Part shown: positions 1 through 11,336 of the stretch, piece by piece
How positions within the stretch are numbered: position 1 is the stretch's first letter
Layout of the letters: each line of letters starts with the position of its first letter
DNA from: Schistosoma mansoni
Lineage: Eukaryota > Platyhelminthes > Trematoda > Strigeidida > Schistosomatidae
DNA length: 64,000 nucleotides
Direction: 5' to 3'
Assembly (NCBI RefSeq): GCF_000237925.1
Contig: NC_031502.1
Coordinates: 16,986,909-17,050,908, forward strand
Notes under the pieces: model-generated
Told to the model about the DNA's origin: nothing
Seen by the model: only the letters and a program-made list of their open reading frames with translations
Database searches by the model: none
Position numbers and translations under genes: made by a program

Positions 1-1079
1 CATCAGAGTAATCCACAAAACGGAAACGAATATACGACGCTTGTTGGCCATAAGTTGCTCAGATATGAGAGAAAGATAACAAGAGGACGGATTGATATGT
101 CAAAGTGCCGTATTGGAACAGTACAAGTTCTTTGTTTGTATTAATAATAATACCATAGTAAAAAAAACTACAAGTTCGGTAGATTTCCATTTTACGTTAT
201 AATTAAACCAACGAGAAAAAAAAGTATATATATAAGCTATTGACATGACATGTTTTTTTATAACGCTAGTGTTAAGTTCCAGGGTTTTGTATGGGCCACT
301 AATAATAATTGGTTTAACGTTAACATACCTACGATAGTCATATCGTCAGTTCAATGTTATGATTACTTAACAGTTCCTTTATAAGTTGTGTTTAAAATTA
401 GGTATGTGGAATCAACGCGGCTAAGATAGTAACCTTACAGTAACGCACTGTACTATATCTTCACGGTTATTGATTCTTAAATGTCAGAAATTTAAAAAAA
501 ATTTGAATATTGCCAATAAAGATGGGTTATATGATCACACTAAAAAGCATGCTGCAGGAAAACTGGTTAAGTCATTACGTAAGTTTCCTAAACATGAAAA
601 AAAAATGATGAGAACTTTAATAAGTACTTGACCATGGTTTAATCCAAAATGTTTTGTCTAAAAAAAACACTTATTAATAGTAGTATTAATCGTATCAAGC
701 TACTAAATATATCTTCGACCGAAAACTTTTAGAATTAGTTCATATGGTATATATGTATAGCCAGTCTACGTGAAAAATGTATACAGATATATAAGAAGTA
801 CAACCAACATAGTTAATTAACCAGAAAAAGAAATTATAAAACTCGCCTGGGTTGCTTTTTGAATTCGTTGTATTTGCCAGTGTTAGTTGTATGAGTTTGA
901 TTAAAATCCTCAGCCATCGTTTCGGAATACCTAGCTTATGTGTCCAGTATTTAAAAAAATATTTAACATAACACTTATATATCAAAGGTAAAAGGTCTGG
1001 GGAGTTGTATGTGAGGCGGAATGAGGAAAAAAAATTATTTTTAAGTAGATGCAGGGTCTGATTAGCTACGTGGTTAGAT
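1..1079. other. AT-rich non-coding sequence, nothing recognised
   Basis: I see no exon with splice sites, no recognisable protein and no clear repeat. The only longish open frame, on the minus strand at 740-985, has no recognisable domain and looks random. The right part adjoins the tail of a gypsy-type fossil and could include its LTR, but no LTR end was identified. Confidence 0.5.
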
Positions 1080-1278
1080 TTATCCTGCAGCCGAAACTGT
1101 CAACATCCTTGACTGACTAATCGGATGTGCCCAGCGAACCGTTTTAGTCATTTGTAAAGATTTATCATCTTTACATTTCGATTCCGTAATGGATTTGTCA
1201 GTTAAACGATTTAACAACACGTATGGTGGTTCATGATCTAGATAAGCCGGCTTTAGCCTATCAATACTTACTGTGTCG
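1080..1278 (-). mobile_element. Gypsy-type LTR retroelement fossil, pol C-terminal tail (truncated by gap)
   Basis: On the minus strand this encodes a stretch with DTVSIDRLKPAYLDHEPP, the linker that follows the integrase in many gypsy-type Pol proteins. A basic tail resembling the usual end of such polyproteins follows. Only this tail is visible, because the upstream part of the element falls in the N run at 1279-1706. It is a fossil fragment and is unlikely to be a host gene. Family assignment rests on the VSIDRLKPA motif alone. Confidence 0.7.
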
Positions 1279-1706
1279 NNNNNNNNNNNNNNNNNNNNNN
1301 NNNNNNNNNNNNNNNNNNNNNNNNNNNNNNNNNNNNNNNNNNNNNNNNNNNNNNNNNNNNNNNNNNNNNNNNNNNNNNNNNNNNNNNNNNNNNNNNNNNN
1401 NNNNNNNNNNNNNNNNNNNNNNNNNNNNNNNNNNNNNNNNNNNNNNNNNNNNNNNNNNNNNNNNNNNNNNNNNNNNNNNNNNNNNNNNNNNNNNNNNNNN
1501 NNNNNNNNNNNNNNNNNNNNNNNNNNNNNNNNNNNNNNNNNNNNNNNNNNNNNNNNNNNNNNNNNNNNNNNNNNNNNNNNNNNNNNNNNNNNNNNNNNNN
1601 NNNNNNNNNNNNNNNNNNNNNNNNNNNNNNNNNNNNNNNNNNNNNNNNNNNNNNNNNNNNNNNNNNNNNNNNNNNNNNNNNNNNNNNNNNNNNNNNNNNN
1701 NNNNNN
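1279..1706. other. Assembly gap (428 N)
   Basis: This is a run of unknown bases. It interrupts the gypsy-type fossil on its left, so it probably hides repeat sequence. Open frames that seem to cross it have no meaning. Confidence 0.95.
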
Positions 1707-2077
1707 TAAAATCATTAATTTATAAAGCTATAAGACAAGATTAGTGTTATGAAACATAAACTAAGATTTAGAAAATTCATAAAAACAATAAATTTACTGC
1801 TTAAGGTTTTACATGCTTCGGTCTTTTTTTTTTGACAAAACAGCCTTTTTCGTTTTTGATTTCATTTCGGTCTCACTTTTCCTAAATGACAATCAGAATA
1901 CTCATAACTCATTAAATCCTTATGTGTCCACGTTAATATTATTTTGATGATTCCAAGGATTTCCAGGCAAATAACTGGTAAATGCATAACTAAAAATTTT
2001 TTTGAACTCATTTTTGTTTTTTACAAGCACCAAACAAGTGTTAACACTCGTAATCCTAATTCGTTTTTAATTTTTAG

Positions 2078-2518
2078 GCTTATACACATTTACTTTGTCT
2101 TGTAAATGAATTTCCTCTGGATTATTCTAATCTAAAAATTCATGAATTGGAGATATTAGAAAAACTTTTTATTGACTCAACTTTGCTAGGAATACACCGT
2201 TCACTTGGTTACACACCCGTTTCAGATAGTGATTACAATGAAACTGGTTCGTATCTTTCAGACGATCCGGACGTATCCGTTGTTATAGCCACGGGGACTC
2301 TGGAATGTGTAAGATATTTTATTGATCGATTGCTAACACCCATGGGGGATGAGAACAGAAGAGAGGTTCTTTTAGCTAAAAAGTTCTATTCAAAGGTCCT
2401 TATGCGTCTTTTTTCTGACTGTCTTATTACACATGCACGAGTCCATACCTCTCCGCAATTGGTTTGCAGCCGTCCACCACTCTCCAGGCAATCCTATTTA
2501 AATATTGTTTTCAATCAA
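2078..2518 (+). CDS. LTN1: LTN1 internal exon
   Basis: The acceptor is a T-rich tract ending TTTTTAG before GCTTATACA. The exon opens with residues AYTHLLCLVNEFPLDY and runs 147 codons without a stop to FNQ. It ends at a good GTGAGT donor at 2519 and is phase 0 at both ends. The frame continues only 30 bp past the donor before a stop, which supports the splice site. The sequence is solenoid-like with no catalytic motif. Confidence 0.75.
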
Positions 2519-2555
2519 GTGAGTTTTCATTTTTTGTTTCGCCAATAAAATTTTT

Positions 2556-2590
<35 letters not shown>

Positions 2591-4996
2591 TCGTTTAGTC
2601 CTAACTGACTGCAACACTTAAAATAGGTTATATTTGTTGTTCAAGTTGGCTTGTCAGATCGTTTTTCGGAAAATCTTGCCTAGTATTAGTAAAATGTTAA
2701 AATCATAATGTTAAGTCTTTATGATAGTGACCACATTTATTTTATGATGAACTTCCTCTTAGTGGATTCCATATGACATTAAAGTTTAAGGTTATTAATT
2801 TACTCTCGCTTCAATTAACTTGATTTGCTCAGGTCAGTATCTCTTAACGTCATCACTATACACCCCACCATACAAATGTGCACGTAAATAATGAGTTATA
2901 TTTATTTTTCTTCATTTTGTACTTCTTACTTTTCCTTAGACTGCAAAGTTTTGCAATAATATTGCTCAATCTAATCATCTTCTAAAAATACAAATGTATG
3001 ATGAATTAAAAAATACTTTATTCAGATGGATTTCCTTAGGACAATCAAACGAATTCTCAACACCAACAATTGATGTTGGCAAAGTGGATCGTATGTTTAT
3101 TGGAATTGTTGATCCGTTACGATTAATCAGCTTTATAAATCATTTAGCTAAATCCAGCAACCAGAAATTTAACCGTTATATACCTAATGATTCAAAAATT
3201 TCACAAAGAGTAGATAATAAAATGAATCACTGTGATTTAACTGTTACTGTGCAAACAGAGTGGTGTATTAATCTATTTCACAGTATTAGTGATATACTAC
3301 TAAATAATATAAATGCCAATTTGTCTGAAGACAATCCAAATGATAGTTTCTATATTTTGGTATTCTTATGCATCTACGGCTATCTTCCTTTGAAATCTTT
3401 CTCTGCTCCATGTATTCTTCGAAAAGTATTTTCTTCACTTTTGTCTAAACTACCTAATGAAGTGCATGCAATTTGTTGGTCCTATCCAGTTATACAAGGC
3501 TTAGCCAAATTATGGATTATTTCTTCTGAAAATATTGATAATGAACGAGAAATCCCCAATAATTCATCAATTTGCTTATTATTCACCAATAATATACTTC
3601 CAGTACTGATTCAGTCATTACCAAGTCTAAGGAATATTTTCGATTCAGTCAATGTTTGTGCAAAATTGTTATCAAATCGCATTAGCGACACTTTATGTTT
3701 TTGGGCGCAGGTATGGTTTGACAAAGTGGTTAGTAGTGATGAAAGTCCTTCAACAACTGTAATATCATTCATGAATAATCTACATTCTTTAATAACAAAT
3801 TCTTTCAATCACATATCAAGCAGTAATAGTAATAATGATTGTAATTCACCTGAGATGATTATTCCTATCCGGTTGTTTGAAACGTTGTCTACCTGTCTCA
3901 AACGACACTATGCAAACGTGTTATTCTGCGATGATGCCAACTGTATTGTCACTAATGCATCAGAATTAAGAATTATTGGAAGTTTATTAATTCATCTACT
4001 ACATATGATAAACAACAACAATGTATTCAGTCCATCCTGCTTAAATTATCATTATTTACTGCTCACAAAAATCCTGTTTTATTCATATAGCATTAGCGCT
4101 TTCGTTAAAATTAACGAATCTCCAGATNNNNNNNNNNNNNNNNNNNNNNNNNNNNNNNNNNNNNNNNNNNNNNNNNNNNNNNNNNNNNNNNNNNNNNNNN
4201 NNNNNNNNNNNNNNNNNNNNNNNNNNNNNNNNNNNNNNNNNNNNNNNNNNNNNNNNNNNNNNNNNNNNNNNNNNNNNNNNNNNNNNNNNNNNNNNNNNNN
4301 NNNNNNNNNNNNNNNNNNNNNNNNNNNCTTATAAACAGCATTCCTCAACCACACACGTGAGCTCGATTTAGATATCTTAAGTTTATTGCTTTTGATTGAA
4401 CACTATAACCTCACCTTTCTGCTGACTACTGAAGAACTAGTTAGAAAAGAGTGATTTTCGGGGACAAAATGGAAGTAGGAAAAAAAGGAAAATCCAGATT
4501 CTATAAAGTAACTTAGATAAAAAGTCACTTCAAACTAGCAGTTTAATACACTCATTCCATAATTCTTAATCTGGAATCGGGTTGTTATTATTTGTATTGA
4601 ACATCCAAATTTAACGAACTTTTATTAAACAGGTTTCATGATTGTCAATTAAGATCATTGAAACTATATATTATCTAACCTAACTCTCTTGAATTGAATT
4701 AGTATTTTTTGCCTCTCTGTGTTGTTTGCGTCATTTAGAATGGATCAATTTTAGACGGTATCGATTTGTGGCGAAGTAATGTTCGGAAAAAATTCGATGG
4801 TGTCGAAGAATGTGCAATTTGTTACTCGATTGTTCACAACACAAATTTCAGTTTGCCTAAAATGCGATGTCACACGTGTCGTAAACTATTTCATTATGCT
4901 TGTATGTACAAGTGGTTTACAACTAGTCGAAACCCTGCTTGTCCATTGTGTAGACACTTGTTTATTGATCCAACCGGTCGTCCTATGTCAACATAA
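2078..4996 (+). CDS. LTN1: Listerin E3 ubiquitin ligase, 3' part of gene (three exons seen, one gap)
   Basis: Listerin ubiquitinates stalled nascent chains on the 60S ribosome in ribosome-associated quality control. I see three exons: 2078-2518, about 2940-4127 (cut by an N run) and 4739-4996. All start at AG acceptors in phase 0. The first two encode helical, motif-poor sequence, as expected for the HEAT/ARM solenoid. The last encodes the signature C-terminus, beginning NGSILDGIDLWRSNV, followed by a C4HC3 RING with CAIC, CHTC, FHYAC and CPLC, and a TAA stop after PTGRPMST. The RWD-like domain expected just before the RING is not visible. It probably lies in the gap at 4128-4327, whose true length is therefore likely above 200 bp. 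The N-terminal half of this usually very large protein should lie upstream of 2078 or outside the window. Identification rests on the RING exon and is strong. Assignment of the middle exons rests on phase, spacing and strand. Confidence 0.88.
2558..2586. repeat. (TA)n microsatellite
   Basis: An uninterrupted run of alternating T and A of about 29 bases lies in the LTN1 intron, 40 bp after the donor at 2519. Confidence 0.9.
2940..4127 (+). CDS. LTN1: LTN1 large internal exon, running into a gap
   Basis: The acceptor TTTCCTTAG ends at 2939, and the frame then stays open for 396 codons up to the N run. It begins TAKFCNNIAQSNHLLK and continues through an amphipathic, Leu/Ile/Ser/Asn-rich sequence consistent with helical repeats. 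Start phase 0 matches the end of the previous exon, giving a 421-bp intron. After the gap, 29 bases up to CACAC|GTGAGC (4328-4356) could be the end of this or a later exon. That donor is phase-compatible with the RING exon, but the peptide is too short to prove it. Confidence 0.75.
4128..4327. other. Assembly gap (200 N, probably nominal length)
   Basis: This gap lies inside LTN1 coding sequence. The RWD-like region expected between the solenoid and the RING is missing from the visible exons, so the gap or unseen exons within it must contain it. Confidence 0.95.
4739..4996 (+). CDS. LTN1: LTN1 terminal exon, RING domain
   Basis: The acceptor CATTTAG ends at 4738, followed by 85 codons and TAA at 4994-4996. 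Residues 1-25 match the conserved pre-RING linker (NGSxxDGxxLWxxNV, then KFDGVEEC). The zinc ligands are CAIC, CHTC, H and C of FHYAC, and CPLC, with the listerin-type MYKWFTTS between them. A ten-residue extension (IDPTGRPMST) follows the last conserved Phe. No strong AATAAA signal was seen close downstream. Confidence 0.93.
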   Translation, partial: NGSILDGIDLWRSNVRKKFDGVEECAICYSIVHNTNFSLPKMRCHTCRKLFHYACMYKWFTTSRNPACPLCRHLFIDPTGRPMST

Positions 4997-7900
4997 TGGG
5001 TAAAGAAAATTCTTATGATCAATGCAGCAAGAAAATGTAGTACTTCTAATTAATATGAATTCAATGATTATTTGTTTCATTCATTCACCATAAATCTTGT
5101 TTTTTGTAACATTCGAGAAGAATTACTCTTTTTATTTTCAAGTAGTCATTGTTATTATTATCATATTGTTATACTATTATTATATTGTTTCTGAACTGTT
5201 CTGTAGAACGTAAACTATCTGAATTTTCCCTTATGTTTAATGTGAATGCAAAATGATCATCAACCTTCTTTATGGCGAATTACTTTTTGGGAAAATGTAC
5301 AAATATCTCAGGAATTGTTCTTTTAAATCTGTAGTCTGAATAACATGGAGTCGAATTTAACAATACTTTCGTTCTCTTTATTATAAATAGCGATCAATCT
5401 TCTCTGAGTGTTTACACGGATTTCACTCAACTGATCTGTGCCAAACCTATTTTAGGGATCATTAAATTCATTGTTCTAAAAAATTAGTTGCACCTGAGAT
5501 TAGAACTAAATATCACACTGAGTTAGCAGTCAACTTACTGAAAAGTGTACGTAGTTATTAGCTTCGAATACAAGACGCCGTAAAAGTCGGTAGTAAATCC
5601 GTCTGGAGCTTCTAGATATGGCATTTATGACTTTTGGATTCTTTATAACTTGACATACATCAGCCCATTCACTCGGATGCATATTAAACGCTACTGGAAT
5701 CTATTCGAATCCATCCAATAACAGGATCAAGAAGTTTTGTCAGTGTGCTAACAAATTGTGTTAATGGCAGGTTGATATCTGATCTTTAAAGGTAACTATA
5801 ACTTTTGATATATCACACTTTATCTAGGCTCTTATTAAAAAGTCTTCAACTAGATTGTCCTTTCCTTGGCGTTTAACGACTCGTCTAGCGATACGATCCA
5901 GAAAAAATGCGTTTCCCGCTTTTTTTCAAAAATACGTCCAATACTATAGTGTGATGACTGGTTAGATTTCATTGAGATCGTGAACCGATCAATGTTAGAC
6001 CATTATTTGAAACCTAAAAGCAATGGATGGCCATTTAGTCGTTTTATGTTAATTTCTAACTTAAATCAATCTACTATATTACGCAACAACCTCCTATTGT
6101 CTTTAGTAGGTAAATGTTTCACCCTCGGCATGGTTGAACTCCACCGGTCACGGCTAAATAAATAATCTCTCAATGTATGATTACATGGAAGTTATCCAAC
6201 TTATGTCTTATCGGTTGGAGATTAGTGTATTTTAGAATTACATTCCCCATGCACCTCTGAGATCCAAATTAGTTTTAGATTGCTGATCAGCTGTGTGAAC
6301 AGCCCTGGTAGTTGGCATTTTAAATATAATTTAGAACTTCATGTATCTGTGTAGTTGTGTGAATGTTGTGATAGACAAAATCAACTTTTGACTCGTGGCT
6401 TATATCAATATCGCTCACCATTGATTCCAGCGAATTATAAAATTAAACATTGCCTTGTAACCAAGACTGGAATGAAGGATAATATAGTTTATGACGTGAA
6501 AAAGGTTTTTGGAAAATGATATGTTTGGTTAGCATATGTTAGTACACCACAATTCATATGGGTTCCTACAGGTCTTGCTACGTAATATCCTATACTTACG
6601 TTATTTTGTTGATGTATCCGTATGCATCGATTTTGTATGTTTTCAACAATGACATGCTTCACTTCATATTCTCGAAAATTAATTCGTACTGGGTTATTCG
6701 AATTTTTTTTGAGAAGCTGGAGATGGCCATATTTTTCACTTCGTTGCTCAAAACTTAAGTACTATCAAGGGAAACAATCACGATACTAACAGCTTCTGGG
6801 CAAACAGCAAAGTTAACTGAAATTTTATCATTGGGTGAATTTTTAGTCTGGCATTCATCTTTAACGGTATATCCCAGTACAGATATTTAACTTAAGCAGG
6901 TCCATTTCATCTGTTTAACTGAAGTCTGATTTACATTATAGCAAATTGATGTTCAGAAGTGTATTCCGCTATTAACAGGAGGTCAGTTATGGTTATACTC
7001 ACCATTTTACAAAAAAGATAAGAACCTTTGAACTTTCCAAGTAAATCCTCTTGTCTATCGATCAACTTTAATTTGTACGGGACTTATTATCTTTACGCTA
7101 TTGACTTTGTCACAAACCTACTGTTAATAAAATCTTGGTGGCTTAGAATGCTTATCTTTTGTAACGATATGAGAATGTGTTGATGACATCAATGAACTAT
7201 TCTCATTCTGTTCAATTTTCAAGGACTATTACTCTAACGATGAAAAGTAATTCTAACTAGTCTTCATAATTTAGCATTGAACAAATACAAGACAATATCT
7301 AATCAATAACAACAACATTTCTTTCAGTATCCTGACAATTAATTATACTGAAAACCTAATTGATTTCACACATATCTATATACATATGTAAAACGTTTAC
7401 TATAATTTGAAGATTAAATAGTTTCATTAATAAAGTGGTTATTTAATAATTAAATGAAAAAAAGAAATATTGATAGGAGAGTACTTCTGTTCTCTGGAAC
7501 TTATTTATCAATCACTGACGTTGATGTGTTTATATCCTAAGAATACACATTTGTTTCTATGAGAGTTTTTTTCTCTATTAAATTAAGTTTAATTTTATTG
7601 TACCAATGAGTCAGCCTATTTATTTTTGTGAATTATTTATTAATTTAGTGCAGTGTTATTTGTTGTTGTTTTAATTTCTGCTGCCTAAGTACTATTTAGC
7701 GATTGTGAATTTATGCAGAGTATCTGAATTATGACACTTAATTAGTGTACTTGCAAACACCAGGCGGGCAACCAGCGTGATTTATTGAATCAACGAATAA
7801 TTTTATGAAACCTTGTCCTAATTTTTATACTAGAAGCTGACTGTGGCCACAGAATTATTGAATTAAAACATGGAGAATCCGTTAAACGAAAATGTATAAT

Positions 7901-8450
7901 ATTAGGGGTAAAGTGAATCTGAAGGAAGTTCTCAAGCTAATTTATTCATAATCATACCTTTAAGACAAAATTAGAACGGGCTCGTTCAACAGATCAGAAT
8001 ATTCACTATTCTGTACTTTTTTTAAGTGTATGGTTTTGTCAGCTCCAACAGCATCTAAATTTTCCTTTCGTAATAATTTTTACTTGTTCAGAAAGGCTTT
8101 TGATTAACTTGCTTTGGCTAGCACGGAGTTGGGTTTTACAATTGCAACATTCGATTAGAAATTTCTCCGAACGTGAAGATTTATTCTAGAAAACAAATAT
8201 GGCCTATTAACAAGTAATTGGCAACTGCAAATAAGTCAAATATTTTCCTAACGTTAGATTTCAGTTGGCTAACATCAATTATAGAGTAACGCAATGTCGT
8301 GTTGTTATATCCCGATGAGAAAAATGATTCGTAACCTTTGAGAACTATCTATGGACGAATATGATACATATATTTTTATTGTATAATTGTTAACTAACCA
8401 AACTATTCATATTCGTATCCCTCTTATTATAAGCTTTATTTTGACCTTGG
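4997..8450. other. Intergenic region, mostly unassigned
   Basis: This lies between the LTN1 stop and the first solo-LTR-like element. Apart from a dispersed-repeat copy near 5953-6050, I recognise nothing. Short open frames at 4779-5003 (a shadow of the RING exon), 5980-6165 (inside the repeat) and 6558-6758 have no recognisable domain. Confidence 0.5.
5953..6050 (+). repeat. Dispersed repeat, copy 1 (core GATCGTGAACCGATCAATG)
   Basis: This contains the core GATCGTGAACCGATCAATG followed by TTAGACC and a block resembling AAGCACTGGACGGCCGTTT. At least three other copies occur in the window: near 17530-17615 (-), split across 18085-18131 and 18496-18573 (+), and near 20838-20910 (-). It looks like a recurrent schistosome repeat, but I cannot name the family. 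Boundaries are approximate. Confidence 0.6.
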
Positions 8451-8800
8451 AACTATTATTATATGATTAACCATTCTTGAGTTATATCCAGTCTATTAAT
8501 TAGTCTCCCACAATTGGCTGAATCTTGTACAAATTTTGCTTCCTATTTTATGGTACGATGTGATCTGTTTGGTTGGTATATAAACCCAGTATGTTTGAAA
8601 TAAATGATTCATATTGCAGAGGCTGTTGTTGGTGTTCTGGACTTAATAGATAGGGCTAGGCGGGAAGCAGAATCGATAGGGACTGTAGACTACTCGTAGG
8701 GGTTTTATGTGTCATTAGTCTGATCGAAATTCACTGCTCTCTAATTGTCGGCATAGTCACATCATATATTAATAAGGCCACAAACCCACAAGATATAACA
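8451..8800 (+). mobile_element. Solo-LTR-like fossil, copy 1
   Basis: This 350-bp sequence is present again in reverse orientation at 18132-18495. One end reads AGATATAACA. Inside are a TATATAAA box and, about 20 bp further, an AATAAA signal, the arrangement expected for U3 and R of an LTR. That sets the likely orientation as +. No adjoining gag or pol was found, so it looks like a solo LTR. Family and target duplication are not resolved. It differs from its partner at scattered sites, so neither is brand new. Confidence 0.55.
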
Positions 8801-9220
8801 CGTGTGACTTAATTTATTAATCAGGTATAAAGTATCTAATTGTATTTCATTTATAAGTAAAAAGTCGAAAGTGATAGTGGATTGATATAAGAACATACTA
8901 AAAATCACATCTTATTAATAGTCGACATTAATTTGTGTGAAATGCCACTAAACTATTCATTTAAGCTACTTAAAAGTAACCTAAAACCGATTGATAACAT
9001 ATTTACACTCGTATCGTTTAAAGAATGTGTTGGTAAACACCACGGATGCTAAGATATATAAAATCAACCATGAAATATGTCAGCATTTGCCTATGGTGGT
9101 AATAAGATTTGAGTATATGAGGAGGTTAGTAGATATTTCTTTCTGGCAATAACCTGTAGGTAAAAAGGTTACCAATAACGAAATCCCGTATTCTTCATCA
9201 GCCCCAGCTTTAAAAGTTCA

Positions 9221-11077
9221 CAGTATATTGCTCTTAGTATACTCGATGAATATTTCAGAAATCGTGATTATTTTTCTGAAGAAAATCTTATCAAATGATG
9301 AGGAACTTGAAATAGACCCAAAACTACTATGAAAATAAATCATATCGAACGTTGGCGAAACTACATCGAATTAAATGTACAGATCTGAGGCTTCATATAT
9401 GAGCAAAGATTATCTGCCAAATGTTATAGTCTGTTATATCTTAAAGGTTTCAACCATTTACATTGTATATAGTGTATTTCAAATCACATGTTTCAGTGTT
9501 TCCAGAAAATCTTTCAAGTTATTGTATTCATTTCAATTGTTATTCATCTCATAATCATTAACATAGGCTGTCTGAAATAATTGCTTAGAAATGACGCAAA
9601 TTGTCGCTTGCTTATCATTTTGAGTATTCTAGAACGATATTGATCATCTTTATTGACAATAACAAGGTTCAGTGTTTTAGTTTATGCTTTCAGCCTTTAT
9701 TAATTAAAATATATAAAGCTCTGATATCAAACCCCATTTCTAATTTACTAGCACTCTAGGAGGCGTATTTACATAGCTTGAAAAAAGGACAACAACAAAC
9801 TTGACCACTGGTTACTTTGATCGACGAATTATCCCACTTACAATCCAAATAAAAGTACAAAATAAACAAGATGTGAAATTTTCACTCAGAGAAACAAAAC
9901 AATTTTTATCACTCAAGTAATGTTTCGCCCGAAATAAACGTTACAAATAAGAAATGAATGTGACAACTTTGAAAAACATACATTTGATACTGAAATATAT
10001 TTCATTGCTTTCTTTTTTGCTTCTGTGCTTCAAAATTAATTAGATTTTGTTTAGATCACCTTATTCAATGATCTAGAGTTTAGCAGCAATTAGTTCCCGC
10101 ACTATACGAAGACATTTTAGCGTAAGACTACTGAATTTAACCGTTGAGCTGTTCCGGGAGCAACCAGCCAAGACAAAGACAGTCGCTCTTTTCTTACTCC
10201 GTAATTGAGAACGATTGAAAGACTAGCAGGATTATATGCTTTTTTTACTGAAAGACATTTGCANNNNNNNNNNNNNNNNNNNNNNNNNNNNNNNNNNNNN
10301 NNNNNNNNNNNNNNNNNNNNNNNNNNNNNNNNNNNNNNNNNNNNNNNNNNNNNNNNNNNNNNNNNNNNNNNNNNNNNNNNNNNNNNNNNNNNNNNNNNNN
10401 NNNNNNNNNNNNNNNNNNNNNNNNNNNNNNNNNNNNNNNNNNNNNNNNNNNNNNNNNNNNNNNGATATTCATTGTTATTGTCATTATTATTTCTCGTCTT
10501 CTAAATTGATGAGGGTTGTAATTAACACTCAATACACTACTGTTTCGTGCGCAGTCCTCATCATCCTAGACACATAGTCAGTTGAATATTCGATTTGTTT
10601 TGTAATTACATTACTACCTCTTTCACTCCATGTTATCTGTATTTATTCTGATGATTAATCTTACACCTTCAGTTGACTTGTGAACATATCCGTTTTCACA
10701 GGACATATTGATTATAACTTTGTTAACAGGTTCATTTTGATAAAATTCCTAAACAAATATGTTGTTGTTTCTAGAAGATTTACATTGCTTAGAAGTAGCT
10801 ATATTTTTGGAAATATAACTCGAATTTATAACTGTGGAGTTTCAATGAGAATACATCGACTCTATTCAGTACACATGTTCAAGACGAAATTAATGTCCTG
10901 AATGTCAAAAACGTTTTCATAAGTATATTAAAATGAATATTTTGTAAGGATCGATTGTTCGAAAATCATAATTTCATAAGTATAGTCCTTCACTCAGTTG
11001 TTAGAATCTTGATCCATCTTTGTTTTCATAGAATCATTCTTAATGTAATTGGTGTAGAAAACTGACCAATCAAATTA
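9221..11077 (+). repeat. Segmental duplication copy A (contains a gap)
   Basis: Positions 9221-10263 match 18640-19682 at constant offset 9419, and 10464-11077 match 20931-21544 at offset 10467. I found no differences in the lines compared. The 200-N gap stands where copy B has 1248 bp (19683-20930). The right end lies only 260 bp before the first exon of the Asn-rich gene. A 73-codon open frame (10680-10901) recurs at 21147-21368 simply because the DNA does, and it has no recognisable domain. Confidence 0.9.
10264..10463. other. Assembly gap (200 N) inside duplication copy A
   Basis: The flanking sequences on both sides match copy B, which carries 1248 bp between the same points. The real gap may therefore be near that length, and 200 is probably a placeholder. 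Confidence 0.95.
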
Positions 11078-11336
11078 CAACACTGAACATATTTGATTTG
11101 TTAGAATACATCTGCCAAACCTAATAAATGTATGTGATTGGTTAAAGGAAATTTTGCAAAGTGAAGTCTCATTTTAAAACACTTTATCTACAAATCGTTT
11201 ACTTCCACATGAAAATAATCACATTTTACCATGTTTGACTTCCTAGGTTTTAACGATGAAAAATATTCGAAATCATGATTTTCCTACGAAATTCTGCCTG
11301 ACAGTTTATGAATATAGTCCATTGTGAGCATACTTC

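Noticed and set aside
1080-1744. Long frames crossing the first N run
   Set aside because: Apparent length comes from unknown bases. Only the 1080-1278 part carries real sequence.
10680-10901. 73-codon open frame repeated exactly at 21147-21368
   Set aside because: It recurs only because the DNA is duplicated. It has no recognisable domain and no splice or start support.
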